Shown: positions 45,194 through 54,151, counted from the stretch's first letter. The stretch: DNA of 64,000 nt from Chthonomonadales bacterium (GCA_013360745.1 JABWBA010000003.1:1-64000), one strand, 5' to 3'. Notes: generated by a model not told the origin, from the sequence alone. Made by a program: numbers and translations.

Positions 45194-46264
45194 ATGGGTA
45201 TCGATCTAAACGCGCGCAGACGACGGATCCTCCAGGCGGTGGTGGATAGCTACATCGAGACGAGCGAGCCCGTCGGTTCGCAATGGCTGGCCGACCGCTA
45301 CGAGTTCGGCTGTCGAAGCGCCACCCTTCGCAACGACATGGCGGAGATGGCGGACTACGGCTATCTTTCGCAGCCGCATACGTCGGCCGGTCGGATCCCG
45401 ACAAGCGTGGGTTATCGGTTCTACGTCGATCATCTGATGCCCCCGATGATGCTCGAGTCCTCTCCGACATCGAGGACCGAGGCGGCGCTCTCGGATATTC
45501 GCGACGATGTGCACGGAATCGTCAAGGATGCGTGCCGCCTGTTGATGGAGCTAACCTCCTATCCTGCGGTGGCGTCGGCTCCGACAGGACGCCGCACCTC
45601 ATTGCACCATCTGATCCTTGCGCAGGCGGATTCCCGCCACGTCCTTCTGGTCGCGATCTTCAGCACGGGCCATACAGAGAGTCGCATAGTGGAGACCGCC
45701 GATGGCCTTACCCGTGCGACGCTGGTCGATCTGGCGGATCGATTGAATCACCATCTCGCGCAACGTACGCTGACCGAGATCATGTCGCTGGAGCACTTGC
45801 CGGCTTACGCACTGCCCCGCCAGTGGTTGAACCTCGCCGAGAGGCTTCTCGCAGCGGTCCGGCATTCGGCGGCTTCCATCGCAGACGGAGGATACCTCTT
45901 CGAAGGGCCTGAGCTGTTGTTACGCCAGCGGGAGTTTCAGAACACCGAACGAATGGAACAGGTCCTCTCTGTGTTGACGGAGAGCGAAGCGCTTGCCGAG
46001 GTATTCCTCCAGTTCGAGTGCGTCCACGTCGATCCGGTCGGCGCTGCGGATACGGTGCGTGTGGTGATCGGCGACGAACACCGCACCGGCGCCCTCGATC
46101 ACTGCAGTCTCGTTGCCCGACGCTATAATGCCGGACTCTCCAGCTGGGGTTATATCGGTGTTGTGGGTCCGACGCGCATGCAGTACAGCACGGCGATGTC
46201 GGCCGTTGAAATGACGGCGCGCGCGCTTTCGGCGGTACTCGCCCGAACTAGCCTTGCCGGGTAG
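45194..46264 (+). CDS. hrcA: Heat-inducible transcription repressor HrcA
   Basis: HrcA represses chaperone genes by binding CIRCE. The 356-residue protein starts with the winged-helix motifs RRRILQAVVDSYIETSEPVGSQWL (in parts VDSYIETSEPVGS) and SATLRNDMAEM, then SAGRIPTSVGYRFYVD. The C-terminal GAF-like domain includes GVVGPTRMQYSTAMSAVE. It precedes grpE, but dnaK and dnaJ do not follow, unlike the usual operon. Confidence 0.96.
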   Translation: MGIDLNARRRRILQAVVDSYIETSEPVGSQWLADRYEFGCRSATLRNDMAEMADYGYLSQPHTSAGRIPTSVGYRFYVDHLMPPMMLESSPTSRTEAALSDIRDDVHGIVKDACRLLMELTSYPAVASAPTGRRTSLHHLILAQADSRHVLLVAIFSTGHTESRIVETADGLTRATLVDLADRLNHHLAQRTLTEIMSLEHLPAYALPRQWLNLAERLLAAVRHSAASIADGGYLFEGPELLLRQREFQNTERMEQVLSVLTESEALAEVFLQFECVHVDPVGAADTVRVVIGDEHRTGALDHCSLVARRYNAGLSSWGYIGVVGPTRMQYSTAMSAVEMTARALSAVLARTSLAG

Positions 46265-46290
46265 CATCCTGTCCGATCCCCGGATTCGAC

Positions 46291-46319
46291 CGAGGATGCG
46301 GCCGGACCGCTCCTCCTCG
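46291..46319 (+). other. Hairpin between hrcA and grpE
   Basis: CGAGGA pairs with TCCTCG around an inner GCGG/CCGC stem. There is no following T run, so it is not a classic terminator. It could protect or process the mRNA between the two genes, or it may reflect GC content only. The position lies about 30 bases before the grpE start. Confidence 0.3.
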
Positions 46320-46351
46320 CCTATTCACGAACGGAGCTTCGGCATTACACT

Positions 46352-46918
46352 ATGAAGCGCAATAAGAACCAGAGCGAACACGACCCCAAGCAACAGGAAA
46401 CCCCCTCGACCGAAGAACCGACCGCGGAAGTCGAAGCGACTTCCGTCCCGGAGGTCTCGGCAACGGACGAGCATATCGCGGAGCTTGAGCGAGACCTGGC
46501 GACGGAACGGGATCAGCGCCTGCGCGTTCTGGCCGATTTCCAGAACTATCGTAGGCGAACCGACGAGCAGCGAGCCGAGATCGGTTCGCTGGCGATACAG
46601 GATTTCGTCGGCGGTCTCTTGCCGGTTATGGATAATCTCGAGCGCGCCATGGTCGCGTCCGCGGACAACGAAACGACGGGAGGCATCGTCGAGGGCGTAT
46701 CCCTGATCCATCGCCAGCTCATGGAACTCCTCCAGCGATACGGAGTCGCTCCGATCGAGGCGGTAGGCTGCGAGTTCGATCCGAACCTGCACGAAGCGGT
46801 TATGCGGGTGGATGCTGAGGATGTGCCCGACAACACGGTCATCGAGGAACTCGTTCGGGGGTACGCCATGGGCCCAAGGGTTATCCGCCCCTCGGTGGTC
46901 AAAGTCGCGAAGAGCTAG
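46352..46918 (+). CDS. grpE: Nucleotide exchange factor GrpE
   Basis: GrpE releases ADP from DnaK. The 188-residue protein has an acidic, disordered N-terminus, a coiled coil (about 40-75, with LADFQNYRRRT) and a C-terminal beta domain with GVAPIEAVGCEFDPNLHEAV. Residues match the family closely. glmM follows after one base. Confidence 0.95.
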   Translation: MKRNKNQSEHDPKQQETPSTEEPTAEVEATSVPEVSATDEHIAELERDLATERDQRLRVLADFQNYRRRTDEQRAEIGSLAIQDFVGGLLPVMDNLERAMVASADNETTGGIVEGVSLIHRQLMELLQRYGVAPIEAVGCEFDPNLHEAVMRVDAEDVPDNTVIEELVRGYAMGPRVIRPSVVKVAKS

Positions 46919-46919
46919 C

Positions 46920-48356
46920 ATGAGCCTCCGAGATCCTGCGTTCGGTACCGATGGCGTACGGGGGGTCGCCAATGAGACTCTGACGGCGCCTTTCGCCCTG
47001 CGGCTCGGCATCGCGGCAGCACACGTCCTGGCCGCTCATTCCGACTGCCGATCCGTCATCGTTGGACGTGACACCCGAGTATCGGGTGATATGCTGGAGG
47101 CGGCCCTCACGTCGGGCCTTGCCGCGTCTGGGCGCACGGTGATCAATGTCGGTGTGGCGCCGACGCCGGCGGTATCGCATATCGTCGTGCGGCTGGGGGC
47201 TGCCGCCGGTGCGGTGATCTCGGCATCCCACAATCCGTACGAGGACAACGGGATCAAGTTCATCGGCCCCGACGGTCGCAAGCTCCCGGATGCGATCGAA
47301 GCCGAAATCGCCGGAGCCCTCCCTGACGCTCTGGCTCTCGAACAGCCGACCGGCTCGGAGATCGGTCGCATTGTGGATACGGGCAACGGCGGTGCGTCCC
47401 TGCTCGACGGGCCGTCAGGCTCCGTCAGCGATGCCCGTCCGTTCAGCCACGATGTTGGAGGTCGAGCGCCGGTCCTCGGCTACATCGCGCACGTGGCCGC
47501 CACCGCCGGAGGTCCGCTCGACGGATTTCGGCTCGTGCTGGATTGCGCCAACGGCGCAACATCGGCTTACGCTCCTGCGCTGTTTGCGGATCTTGGCGCC
47601 GAGGTCCATGTGCTGCACGCATCGCCCGACGGCCTCAACATCAACAGGAACTGCGGATCCACCTCGCCGAAGGACATGCGACGCGCCGTTGCCGCCCTTG
47701 GCGCCGATGCCGGCCTGGCATTTGACGGTGATGGGGACCGGGTCCTACTCTGCGATGAGACCGGTTCCATGGTCGATGGCGATCAGATGCTCGCGATCTG
47801 CGCGCTCGGCATGCGCAATCGGGGCGAACTCACCGGGGACACGGTCATCGGCACGGTGATGAGCAACGCAGGCCTGGAGAGCTTCCTGCAGGACCACGGC
47901 ATGAGCCTCGTCCGAACCGACGTGGGCGACCGCTATGTGGCGGAGGCAATGGCCGAGACGGGGGCGGCTCTCGGCGGGGAACAATCGGGCCATGTGATCT
48001 TCGCGAACCTTACCCGCACCGGCGACGGGATGGTGACGGGGCTGCAGGTCCTCAGGGAGATGCGGAGCTCTGGCCGCAAGCTGAGCGAGCTGAAGGCGGC
48101 CATGCCGCTGTTCCCCCAGAAACTCCGCAGCGTTCGCCTCGTCGATCGACTCGGCTGGATGACGAACAGCGAGATCCAACGCGCCATCGCGGAAGCGCGT
48201 GCCGCGCTCGAACGCCCCGAATGGCTATCCGTCCGAGCATCCGGCACAGAGCCCGTTGTGCGGGTGATGGCCCAGGGCAGAGATGCGGCTCGCGTTGATG
48301 CGATCGTCGCACAGCTCTGTACGCTGATCGAAGCCCATGGAGGTACAGCAACATGA
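46920..48356 (+). CDS. glmM: Phosphoglucosamine mutase
   Basis: GlmM converts glucosamine-6-phosphate to glucosamine-1-phosphate, the substrate of GlmU. It has FGTDGVRGVAN, the phosphoserine loop ISASHNPYEDNG, the metal loop AFDGDGDR and the C-terminal RASGTEPVVRV. The track start lies inside grpE. The ATG at 46920, one base after the grpE stop, matches the family. At 478 residues it is longer than the usual 445. About 28 extra residues near 145-175 (DGPSGSVSDARPFSHDVGGR) account for this. Confidence 0.95.
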   Translation: MSLRDPAFGTDGVRGVANETLTAPFALRLGIAAAHVLAAHSDCRSVIVGRDTRVSGDMLEAALTSGLAASGRTVINVGVAPTPAVSHIVVRLGAAAGAVISASHNPYEDNGIKFIGPDGRKLPDAIEAEIAGALPDALALEQPTGSEIGRIVDTGNGGASLLDGPSGSVSDARPFSHDVGGRAPVLGYIAHVAATAGGPLDGFRLVLDCANGATSAYAPALFADLGAEVHVLHASPDGLNINRNCGSTSPKDMRRAVAALGADAGLAFDGDGDRVLLCDETGSMVDGDQMLAICALGMRNRGELTGDTVIGTVMSNAGLESFLQDHGMSLVRTDVGDRYVAEAMAETGAALGGEQSGHVIFANLTRTGDGMVTGLQVLREMRSSGRKLSELKAAMPLFPQKLRSVRLVDRLGWMTNSEIQRAIAEARAALERPEWLSVRASGTEPVVRVMAQGRDAARVDAIVAQLCTLIEAHGGTAT

Positions 48357-49051
48357 GTCCCACTCCACGTCGAGCGGACCTTCGCGCACAGTTTGCGAAG
48401 TGGGGATTGCACCCCAAGACTCAGGGCAAACGCCCGACATGCTCGGTCTTCGCGGTTACAGCAGCCCTTGAGTTTGCGGTTGCGCAACGCCACGAAGCAG
48501 GATGCGTGTTGAGTGAGGAATACCTGAACTGGGCCTCCAACGAGGCCATCGGCGAGTTCGAGGACGGTGGCTTCTTCTCAGATCTCTGGACCGGCTTCCA
48601 GAAACACGGCATCTGTGAGGAGCCTCTTGCCCCATATGCCGAGGCGTTCGATCCTGAATGGCTGCCTAGCCGGGTCGCGCGCGGCGACGGCAAACTCCGC
48701 AGGGACGCCGGCTACGAACTCGCATGGATCAAAGAGTGGAACGTGACCACGGGCCTTACTGACGATGAGCTGGCCGCGATCCTGGATACGCTGGCCTCGG
48801 GGAATCCGGTCTGCGCGGGCCTTCGCTGGCCGATCAAAGCCGAATACGACGGCACAACCCTGCGGATGTGCGGTGCGTCCGAGGTGTTCGACGGCCATAG
48901 CGTGCTTCTGGTCGGCTACAACCTGGAACCGTCCGAAGGATGCGACGGCGTTATCGTCTTCAAAGATTCAGGAAGCGGAGGCCGCTACGCTTCCATGCCC
49001 ATCGAGTACGCCCGGGCGTATACCAACGACGCGGCGGTGATCAGCGACTGA
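48353..49051 (+). CDS. Papain-like (C1) cysteine peptidase homologue with altered triad
   Basis: This 232-residue protein, without signal peptide, has the oxyanion glutamine and cysteine at papain spacing (TQGKRPTCSVFAV) and the histidine in FDGHSVLLVGY. Where papains have NSWG, it reads FKDSGSGG, so the triad asparagine is replaced by aspartate and the tryptophan by glycine. It may have changed activity or bind without cleaving. The start overlaps glmM as ATGA, and its end overlaps the converging epimerase gene by 11 bases. Confidence 0.75.
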   Translation: MSPTPRRADLRAQFAKWGLHPKTQGKRPTCSVFAVTAALEFAVAQRHEAGCVLSEEYLNWASNEAIGEFEDGGFFSDLWTGFQKHGICEEPLAPYAEAFDPEWLPSRVARGDGKLRRDAGYELAWIKEWNVTTGLTDDELAAILDTLASGNPVCAGLRWPIKAEYDGTTLRMCGASEVFDGHSVLLVGYNLEPSEGCDGVIVFKDSGSGGRYASMPIEYARAYTNDAAVISD

Positions 49052-50102
49052 GAGTGAGATGAGGGCCGGCCTGGTGGAAATACGGCTCCGGATCGGCCTC
49101 CGCCAGCATCATATGGGAATCGAGGTCGTAGACCGAAAACGCCCCCGTACCCGCAGCGAGCGACAGCGCGAAACCGATCCCGCGGGGGGTTTCCAGCATA
49201 CAGCCCATCATCAACGACAAGCCTGCAGCCCGCGACACGGAGATGATGTCCTGGGCGCCCTGTACGCCGGATTTCATCAGCTTGACGTTGATCCCCGCGA
49301 TACGGCCCAGCCGCACCACGCGCAACGCGTCGGCAGCCGTCAGAACGGCTTCGTCGGCAAACACGGGGACGGGTGATTCCGCGGCGACCTCGGCAAGCCC
49401 CTCCAGATCCTCCCGATGGACCGGCTGTTCGAGCAGTTCAATCGCCAATCCCATCCGTAGCGCTGTCCGCACGAACGCTAGCGCTGTGGCCGGCGTATAC
49501 CCTTGATTGGCATCGAGCCGGAAGACAGCGTCGGGCGCCACTCTGGCGACATCCAGCAGAACCCGAAGATCGTCGTCCGGGTCAGGACGACCGATCTTAA
49601 CCTTGAACCGCCGGAAGCCCTGCTCGGCGAACGCAACGGCCCGAGCGCACGTATCGTCGACCATCGGCAACGTCACATCCGTCTCGATCTGAGGGACGGA
49701 TCCGCCAAAGTAGGACCACCAATCCGCGCCGAAGCGGCGACAGATAAGGTCGTACAGACCCATCTCGAGAGCGGCTCGGGCGGCCGGCTGACCGTAGGGG
49801 AAGCCGTCGGTCGGCGCCAACCGTGATTCCAGCGACTCCAGCAACTGTCGAGGTCTCGCGCAGTCCCCGCCGAGCGCTTCCGCGGCCAGACCCTTCAGCG
49901 TCGTCTCCGCGGTATCGCTGGTCTCACCGGTGACGTACTGCACCGGCACGCATTCCCCTATTCCCTGCAGCCCGTCATCCGTCGTCAGCGTCACCCGAAC
50001 CACTCGGGTGACCTGACGGATCAGATGGTCCCGCGCGGTGGCGAACGAAAGCCGCAGCGGGAGCTCGATCGGTTCAATATGGAACGATCTCAGGATGGAC
50101 AT
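49041..50102 (-). CDS. Dipeptide epimerase (L-Ala-D/L-Glu epimerase-like), enolase superfamily
   Basis: This 353-residue enzyme has the muconate-lactonising fold with the KxK base (FRRFKVKIG), metal ligands in FRLDANQGY, IELLEQPV and VFADEAV, and the opposite lysine in INVKLMKSGV. This pattern fits YcjG/YkfB-type dipeptide epimerases, which recycle L-Ala-D-Glu from murein. Other dipeptide or acid-sugar substrates are possible. Its location beside glmM and the peptidase-like gene is compatible with cell-wall recycling. Confidence 0.87.
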   Translation of the reverse strand: MSILRSFHIEPIELPLRLSFATARDHLIRQVTRVVRVTLTTDDGLQGIGECVPVQYVTGETSDTAETTLKGLAAEALGGDCARPRQLLESLESRLAPTDGFPYGQPAARAALEMGLYDLICRRFGADWWSYFGGSVPQIETDVTLPMVDDTCARAVAFAEQGFRRFKVKIGRPDPDDDLRVLLDVARVAPDAVFRLDANQGYTPATALAFVRTALRMGLAIELLEQPVHREDLEGLAEVAAESPVPVFADEAVLTAADALRVVRLGRIAGINVKLMKSGVQGAQDIISVSRAAGLSLMMGCMLETPRGIGFALSLAAGTGAFSVYDLDSHMMLAEADPEPYFHQAGPHLTLSR

Positions 50103-50132
50103 CGAGGGATGCTTCGAAGGCTCCGCGACACA

Positions 50133-50206
50133 CCGGCCGGCCCCGCGGCATACGCGGCAGCCGGCCGGCGGCCTAAGCGTGCTCCATAAGCCCGCAAACA
50201 GGCTTA
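50133..50206 (-). other. Tandem hairpins between the small-peptide gene and the epimerase gene
   Basis: CCGGCCGGC (50133-50141) pairs with GCCGGCCGG (50160-50168), with an inner CCGCG/CGCGG stem. A second hairpin pairs TAAGCC (50187-50192) with GGCTTA (50201-50206) right at the small-peptide stop. CTAAGC (50173-50178) could instead pair with GCTTAG (50202-50207), so two structures compete. No T run follows. A strong factor-assisted or processing signal is plausible. Confidence 0.5.
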
Positions 50207-50386
50207 GCCGTGAGTCTCCTGACCGTCACTCCCCTTTTCCGCCATCTGGACAATGCCCGAGTCTGGCCTCGCCATCGCGCAGCACCCAGTCGGATCTGTC
50301 CGCTGGAAACCGTGCCCGATTCCGGCCAGCGTGATCAACAACGCAAGTGCAAGAAACGTTCGTGATAGTCTCGGGATAATCCTCAT
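50204..50386 (-). CDS. Small secreted peptide, unknown function
   Basis: This 60-residue ORF has a basic start, a hydrophobic run (TFLALALLITLAGIGHG) ending in a likely signal-peptidase site, and a short polar tail with a CC pair. A ribosome site (AAAGGA) is formed by the last codons of the upstream sigma-like/TPR gene, four bases away from this start region. Co-translation with that gene and the signal peptide suggest it is real. Function unknown. Confidence 0.5.
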   Translation of the reverse strand: MRIIPRLSRTFLALALLITLAGIGHGFQRTDPTGCCAMARPDSGIVQMAEKGSDGQETHG

Positions 50387-50390
50387 CGTC

Positions 50391-51914
50391 CTATTCCTTT
50401 CCCATCGATCCTTCGAGCCATGTCCACCACGCGACCAGATCCCGATCGCGAATCTGAAAGAGCGTCTGCAGCGCTTTCTCCGCCCTGCATTCCGCCATAT
50501 CTTCGCGGATGATCTGCTCCAGCGTCTGTTGCGCCTCGGTATAGCGCCGATCCTTGACCAGGGCCAGGATCAGGTTGGCGACGCGCATCGGCGAGGGCCG
50601 CTGCATCGCCATCAGAGCGTAGTGTAGCGCAAGCTCCAGATTCCGCTCTCGGTTTCGTCCGGCGTCGTGCCAGGTCAGATGGATGTCGGCCGCGTTGGTC
50701 GCCGCGATGAATCGGTGCGGTCCTTCGGCATCACGCTCGATGATCAAGAGATAGACGCGGAGCGCATCGCGCAGGCGCCCGAGGCGGCTGTACATCACGC
50801 CGACCTCGTTGAGCGCCTCGATAAAGGATGGCTCCGCATCGTAGGCTGTCCGATAGCGCGCGAGAGCATCCTCGACTCGCCCTTCCGCGCGAAGCGACCT
50901 CGCCTCATCGTAGAGGGACCGCGCCGGTTCTGTCTTAGGGGAGTTCCGGTCGACTGTATAAAGATCGAGCACCCGTATGGCATCGCGCACCTCAGGGCTC
51001 GGCGGGGCGGCCTGCTGGGCATCGGTAACGTCGTTGACTACGGCCTCACCAACGGTATCCGCCGATCCGGCGTCATGGCGGTTCGCCCAGCCGACTCCCA
51101 GGAGGCGATCGATCATCGCCGCCTGGCGATCGCCAGTCCATTCCGTGGTCGATGTCGGCCTTCTGCGCACCTTCGGCGCCTTCTGTTTGGTCATGATCCA
51201 TACGAATCGGTTCTCTGCCGTACACTCGCTCTGAACCAACGCGGTTACTGCGGCTCGTGCCCGACAGAGTGTCTGGCGCTCGGAAGCGGTGGCGGGCGCA
51301 ACACGGCGGCCCGCCTGACGTTCCTTCTCCCGAGCGATGTCCCGGGTCAGCGCTGCAATATAGTTCGCCGGCACCCGTCGCAATGCCTTCCTCAACGCAG
51401 AGCGAAACTCATTCCGCTCTTCCATTGCGAGAAGGTGCGCTTCCGGTGATCCCTCGGTGGAAGGATCGGAGATCAGATCGGCAAGCGTCGGCCCTGCCTC
51501 ATCCGGCGATGAGGATATTGCGGCATCGAGCGAAAGACACAGAGGTTCCCGCCTCAGAACGCGCGCATCATCGGTCAACACCGAACGAATAGCGCGAGCG
51601 AGATAGGCTGCAGGCTCCGGGAATAGATCCGGGATCGACGCTCGGACGCCAGCCGCGGCCCGGCGAGCGACTACAACGCGCGCCATCTTACGGCAGGCCT
51701 CTGACAGAGCCGAATAACAATCGTTGGCGCTGAGACGGGGACCGACCTCTCGGCCGTCGTCCAGGGTTCGCGGCGAGGTCAGCAGCGAGATGGCTCTTGG
51801 GGCGACCGATGCGAGTAGTTCCTCGGCCGCGCTCGCGATCTCAGCCTGCTCCGGAAGGTACTCCGAAACCGGCGGAACGCTTGCCTGTTGTATGCTATGC
51901 GCAGCCAATCTCAT
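50391..51914 (-). CDS. Sigma-70-like domain fused to TPR repeats
   Basis: In this 507-residue protein, residues about 40-230 resemble a degenerate sigma factor: PAAYLARAIRSVLTDDAR, then LSLDAAI and LADLISDPSTEGSPE, followed by a helix-rich region like sigma region 4. Residues about 325-480 hold TPR-type repeats (EGRVEDALARYRTAYDAEPS). It has no membrane span. The ATG lies one base after GGGAG, which is poor spacing, so the true start may be slightly downstream. Upstream, TTACGTA and TTACGTC occur in tandem (51936-51949) and could be a control site. Confidence 0.65.
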   Translation of the reverse strand: MRLAAHSIQQASVPPVSEYLPEQAEIASAAEELLASVAPRAISLLTSPRTLDDGREVGPRLSANDCYSALSEACRKMARVVVARRAAAGVRASIPDLFPEPAAYLARAIRSVLTDDARVLRREPLCLSLDAAISSSPDEAGPTLADLISDPSTEGSPEAHLLAMEERNEFRSALRKALRRVPANYIAALTRDIAREKERQAGRRVAPATASERQTLCRARAAVTALVQSECTAENRFVWIMTKQKAPKVRRRPTSTTEWTGDRQAAMIDRLLGVGWANRHDAGSADTVGEAVVNDVTDAQQAAPPSPEVRDAIRVLDLYTVDRNSPKTEPARSLYDEARSLRAEGRVEDALARYRTAYDAEPSFIEALNEVGVMYSRLGRLRDALRVYLLIIERDAEGPHRFIAATNAADIHLTWHDAGRNRERNLELALHYALMAMQRPSPMRVANLILALVKDRRYTEAQQTLEQIIREDMAECRAEKALQTLFQIRDRDLVAWWTWLEGSMGKE

Positions 51915-51997
51915 ACTCCCGTGTCTCGCCTGTTCTTACGTATTACGTCTTACCACCGTTGTTGTGACAATTAATCGAAGTGATCATATGTACACGA

Positions 51998-52468
51998 TTA
52001 GACGCCCTCAGCAGGCTCAGGGTTTCCTCGTTTAAGGCGAATATCCTCGAGCCCCGCCATCATCGCGGCGGTGATCCGAGTCGGCCTGCCCGTTTGCCGG
52101 GAGATCGCCGCCCAGGTGGTTCGCGCGCGGGCGATGACCACGCCGTCAAGAGAGAACTCGACAAGCCGATTCAGGCGAGCCCCACCCCACCGTTCGATAC
52201 GGGTTGAAGCGATCAGGGTATCTCCGACGAAGGCCTCGCGCAGATAGTCGATCTCGTGCCGGACCACGAACCAATCGACATCTACCGGATCCCGACCCGA
52301 TTGCGCCAACCTCCAATGGGCAGCGGCCACCTCTTCCACCCATTGGAGATAGACGATATTGTGGACATGAGCACCGGGCCCGCCAACGTGAGCCTCCGCA
52401 ACGACGATGGGTTTGGTGAACTCCCACACTGTCGAGGGCTGCGGCTGCGCCTCCGGCTCCGGCCTCAT
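51998..52468 (-). CDS. Acyl-CoA thioesterase, hotdog fold (4HBT-like)
   Basis: This is a 156-residue protein of the 4-hydroxybenzoyl-CoA thioesterase class, with HVHNIVYLQWVEEVAAAHWRL and VRHEIDYLREAFVGDTL as the central helix and strands. Such enzymes hydrolyse acyl-CoA; the acyl group is unknown. The track ORF begins 144 bases too early, inside the hydrolase gene. The ATG at 52468 overlaps that gene's stop as ATGA. Confidence 0.83.
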   Translation of the reverse strand: MRPEPEAQPQPSTVWEFTKPIVVAEAHVGGPGAHVHNIVYLQWVEEVAAAHWRLAQSGRDPVDVDWFVVRHEIDYLREAFVGDTLIASTRIERWGGARLNRLVEFSLDGVVIARARTTWAAISRQTGRPTRITAAMMAGLEDIRLKRGNPEPAEGV

Positions 52469-54117
52469 CGGGCGCGATCCACGCGCTTGCCACGCATGAC
52501 GGGAAGAACGATCTGGGATGGATACCTCGCGCCCCAGTAGATCGTGTTGCGGGCGGTACGGACGTTGGACGACGACCGAAACGGTTCGCCCGTATTCGGA
52601 TTGGGATCCCATCCGGGAGCGTTGCTGGACGTCACCTGCACCCGGATTCGGTGCCCTTTCGCAAAGACTATGCTGGTCGACCAGAGGTCGATATCAAACA
52701 GGTACGGTTTGCCCGGCTCCATCAGGATGGATCTCGCGGGACCCTGGCGAAATCGGCCGCGCAGGATCCCCTCGCAAACGTTGTACGACGCGCCGTCCGG
52801 ATATACATCGCACAGCTTTCCGACGAAATCCGTGTCGGGGCCGTCGCTGGAGGCCCAGAGCTTGAGCCGCACCCGCCCCGTCACCTCCACGGGCTGATCC
52901 AGCGGAGGTGTCGAGAACACGAGGACGTCCTTCCGCGCTTCGACGGCTGCCTGATTCCTCGCCCCCGACGGGAGGGTCAACTGCGGCCCGCCGGTGGTCG
53001 GCGCCGGATTCCGCGGATCATAGACGAACGTGGTCTGACCCGGTTGGGACGGCTTGACCGGGCTTAACGCCCCGGTTGCGCCGAGGTAATAAGGAGTGTT
53101 CTTTCCGCCGGGCGGCGGCCACGTCGTCGCGGTCCGCCACTCGTTGCCGGGGGCTGCGGCGTCACGGGCATCGCCCATCGTGTAGTAGGTCACCGCGGGA
53201 TCTCGATCGACGCCCGTGTCCTCTCCCCGCAGCTGACTCCCGAGCCACGCCCATACATCAGCGGATCGGACGGGCGGAGTTTTGCCGTTCCTGAACTTCA
53301 GTTCCCCGGCCTTATCCTGAAAGATGCCGTGGGTCCACGGGCCCATGATCAACCGTTGTTTGCCGCGGGCTCCCTGCCCGCCTCGAAGTTGAAATCCCTG
53401 GAAGGCGTCGATCGTACCCTGAGCAAAGATGTCATACCAGCCGCCGACATGCACCGCCGCAGTATGGACTTGCGAATAGCGGCGGGATAGATCCCTCTCC
53501 TGCCAGAACGGCCCATCGATATCGGTCCGGGTCCAGTGCGCCAGCGCGGTCGGACTGAACGCCGCGATACGGAGCCAGTCCTCGATCATGGCCTTTCGGA
53601 ATACGCCGCCGGAGAACACCATATCCCCGTAAGCCCTCGGCGCTCCGACGTGGATCACCTGGGCCGCGACCTTTTTGGTACCGGTTCCGGCCAATAACAG
53701 CTGGGTTATGCCCAGGGCCGATCCGCCAACGGTTCCGATCTTGCCGCACCATGGCTGTCGCGCCATCCATTCTACGGTGTCCAGCCCGTCCTCTCTGCCG
53801 CCCCACCAGCCGTCGGTCTCAAAGGGGAGGTTCTCGCCCTCAGAGGCAAAGCGCCCTCGCGTATCCTGGACCACCATCACATAGCCGCGCCGTACCGCAT
53901 CGGCGCCTTGCTCCGCATGAAGCGCTTTGTTGTAGGTGGTGCGGATCAGAATCGCAGGATGCTTGCCGCTGCCCTTTGGTCGGTACACATCGGTGGCAAG
54001 TTTCACGCCGTCCCGCATCGGGAGCATGACCGTCTCATGGACGACGTCGCTCTGACGCAGCAACGCGAGCGTGGCGATAACCATTCCGGCCAGCCACCAT
54101 AGTTGTCGACTACGCAT
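52465..54117 (-). CDS. CocE/NonD family hydrolase (X-Pro dipeptidyl-peptidase-like), exported
   Basis: This 550-residue alpha/beta hydrolase has a signal-like N-terminus (LWWLAGMVIATLALL), the entry motif MRDGVKLATDVYRP, the serine elbow GTVGGSALGITQ, and a C-terminal jelly-roll domain typical of CocE/PepX proteins. The substrate (ester, amide or peptide) cannot be read from the sequence. The ORF-track start is rejected: the ATG at 54117 has GGGAGG five bases upstream and gives the signal peptide at the very start. Confidence 0.9.
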   Translation of the reverse strand: MRSRQLWWLAGMVIATLALLRQSDVVHETVMLPMRDGVKLATDVYRPKGSGKHPAILIRTTYNKALHAEQGADAVRRGYVMVVQDTRGRFASEGENLPFETDGWWGGREDGLDTVEWMARQPWCGKIGTVGGSALGITQLLLAGTGTKKVAAQVIHVGAPRAYGDMVFSGGVFRKAMIEDWLRIAAFSPTALAHWTRTDIDGPFWQERDLSRRYSQVHTAAVHVGGWYDIFAQGTIDAFQGFQLRGGQGARGKQRLIMGPWTHGIFQDKAGELKFRNGKTPPVRSADVWAWLGSQLRGEDTGVDRDPAVTYYTMGDARDAAAPGNEWRTATTWPPPGGKNTPYYLGATGALSPVKPSQPGQTTFVYDPRNPAPTTGGPQLTLPSGARNQAAVEARKDVLVFSTPPLDQPVEVTGRVRLKLWASSDGPDTDFVGKLCDVYPDGASYNVCEGILRGRFRQGPARSILMEPGKPYLFDIDLWSTSIVFAKGHRIRVQVTSSNAPGWDPNPNTGEPFRSSSNVRTARNTIYWGARYPSQIVLPVMRGKRVDRAR

Positions 54118-54151
54118 GTTGCCCTCCCGTACTATTGCTGATCGACCTTCC

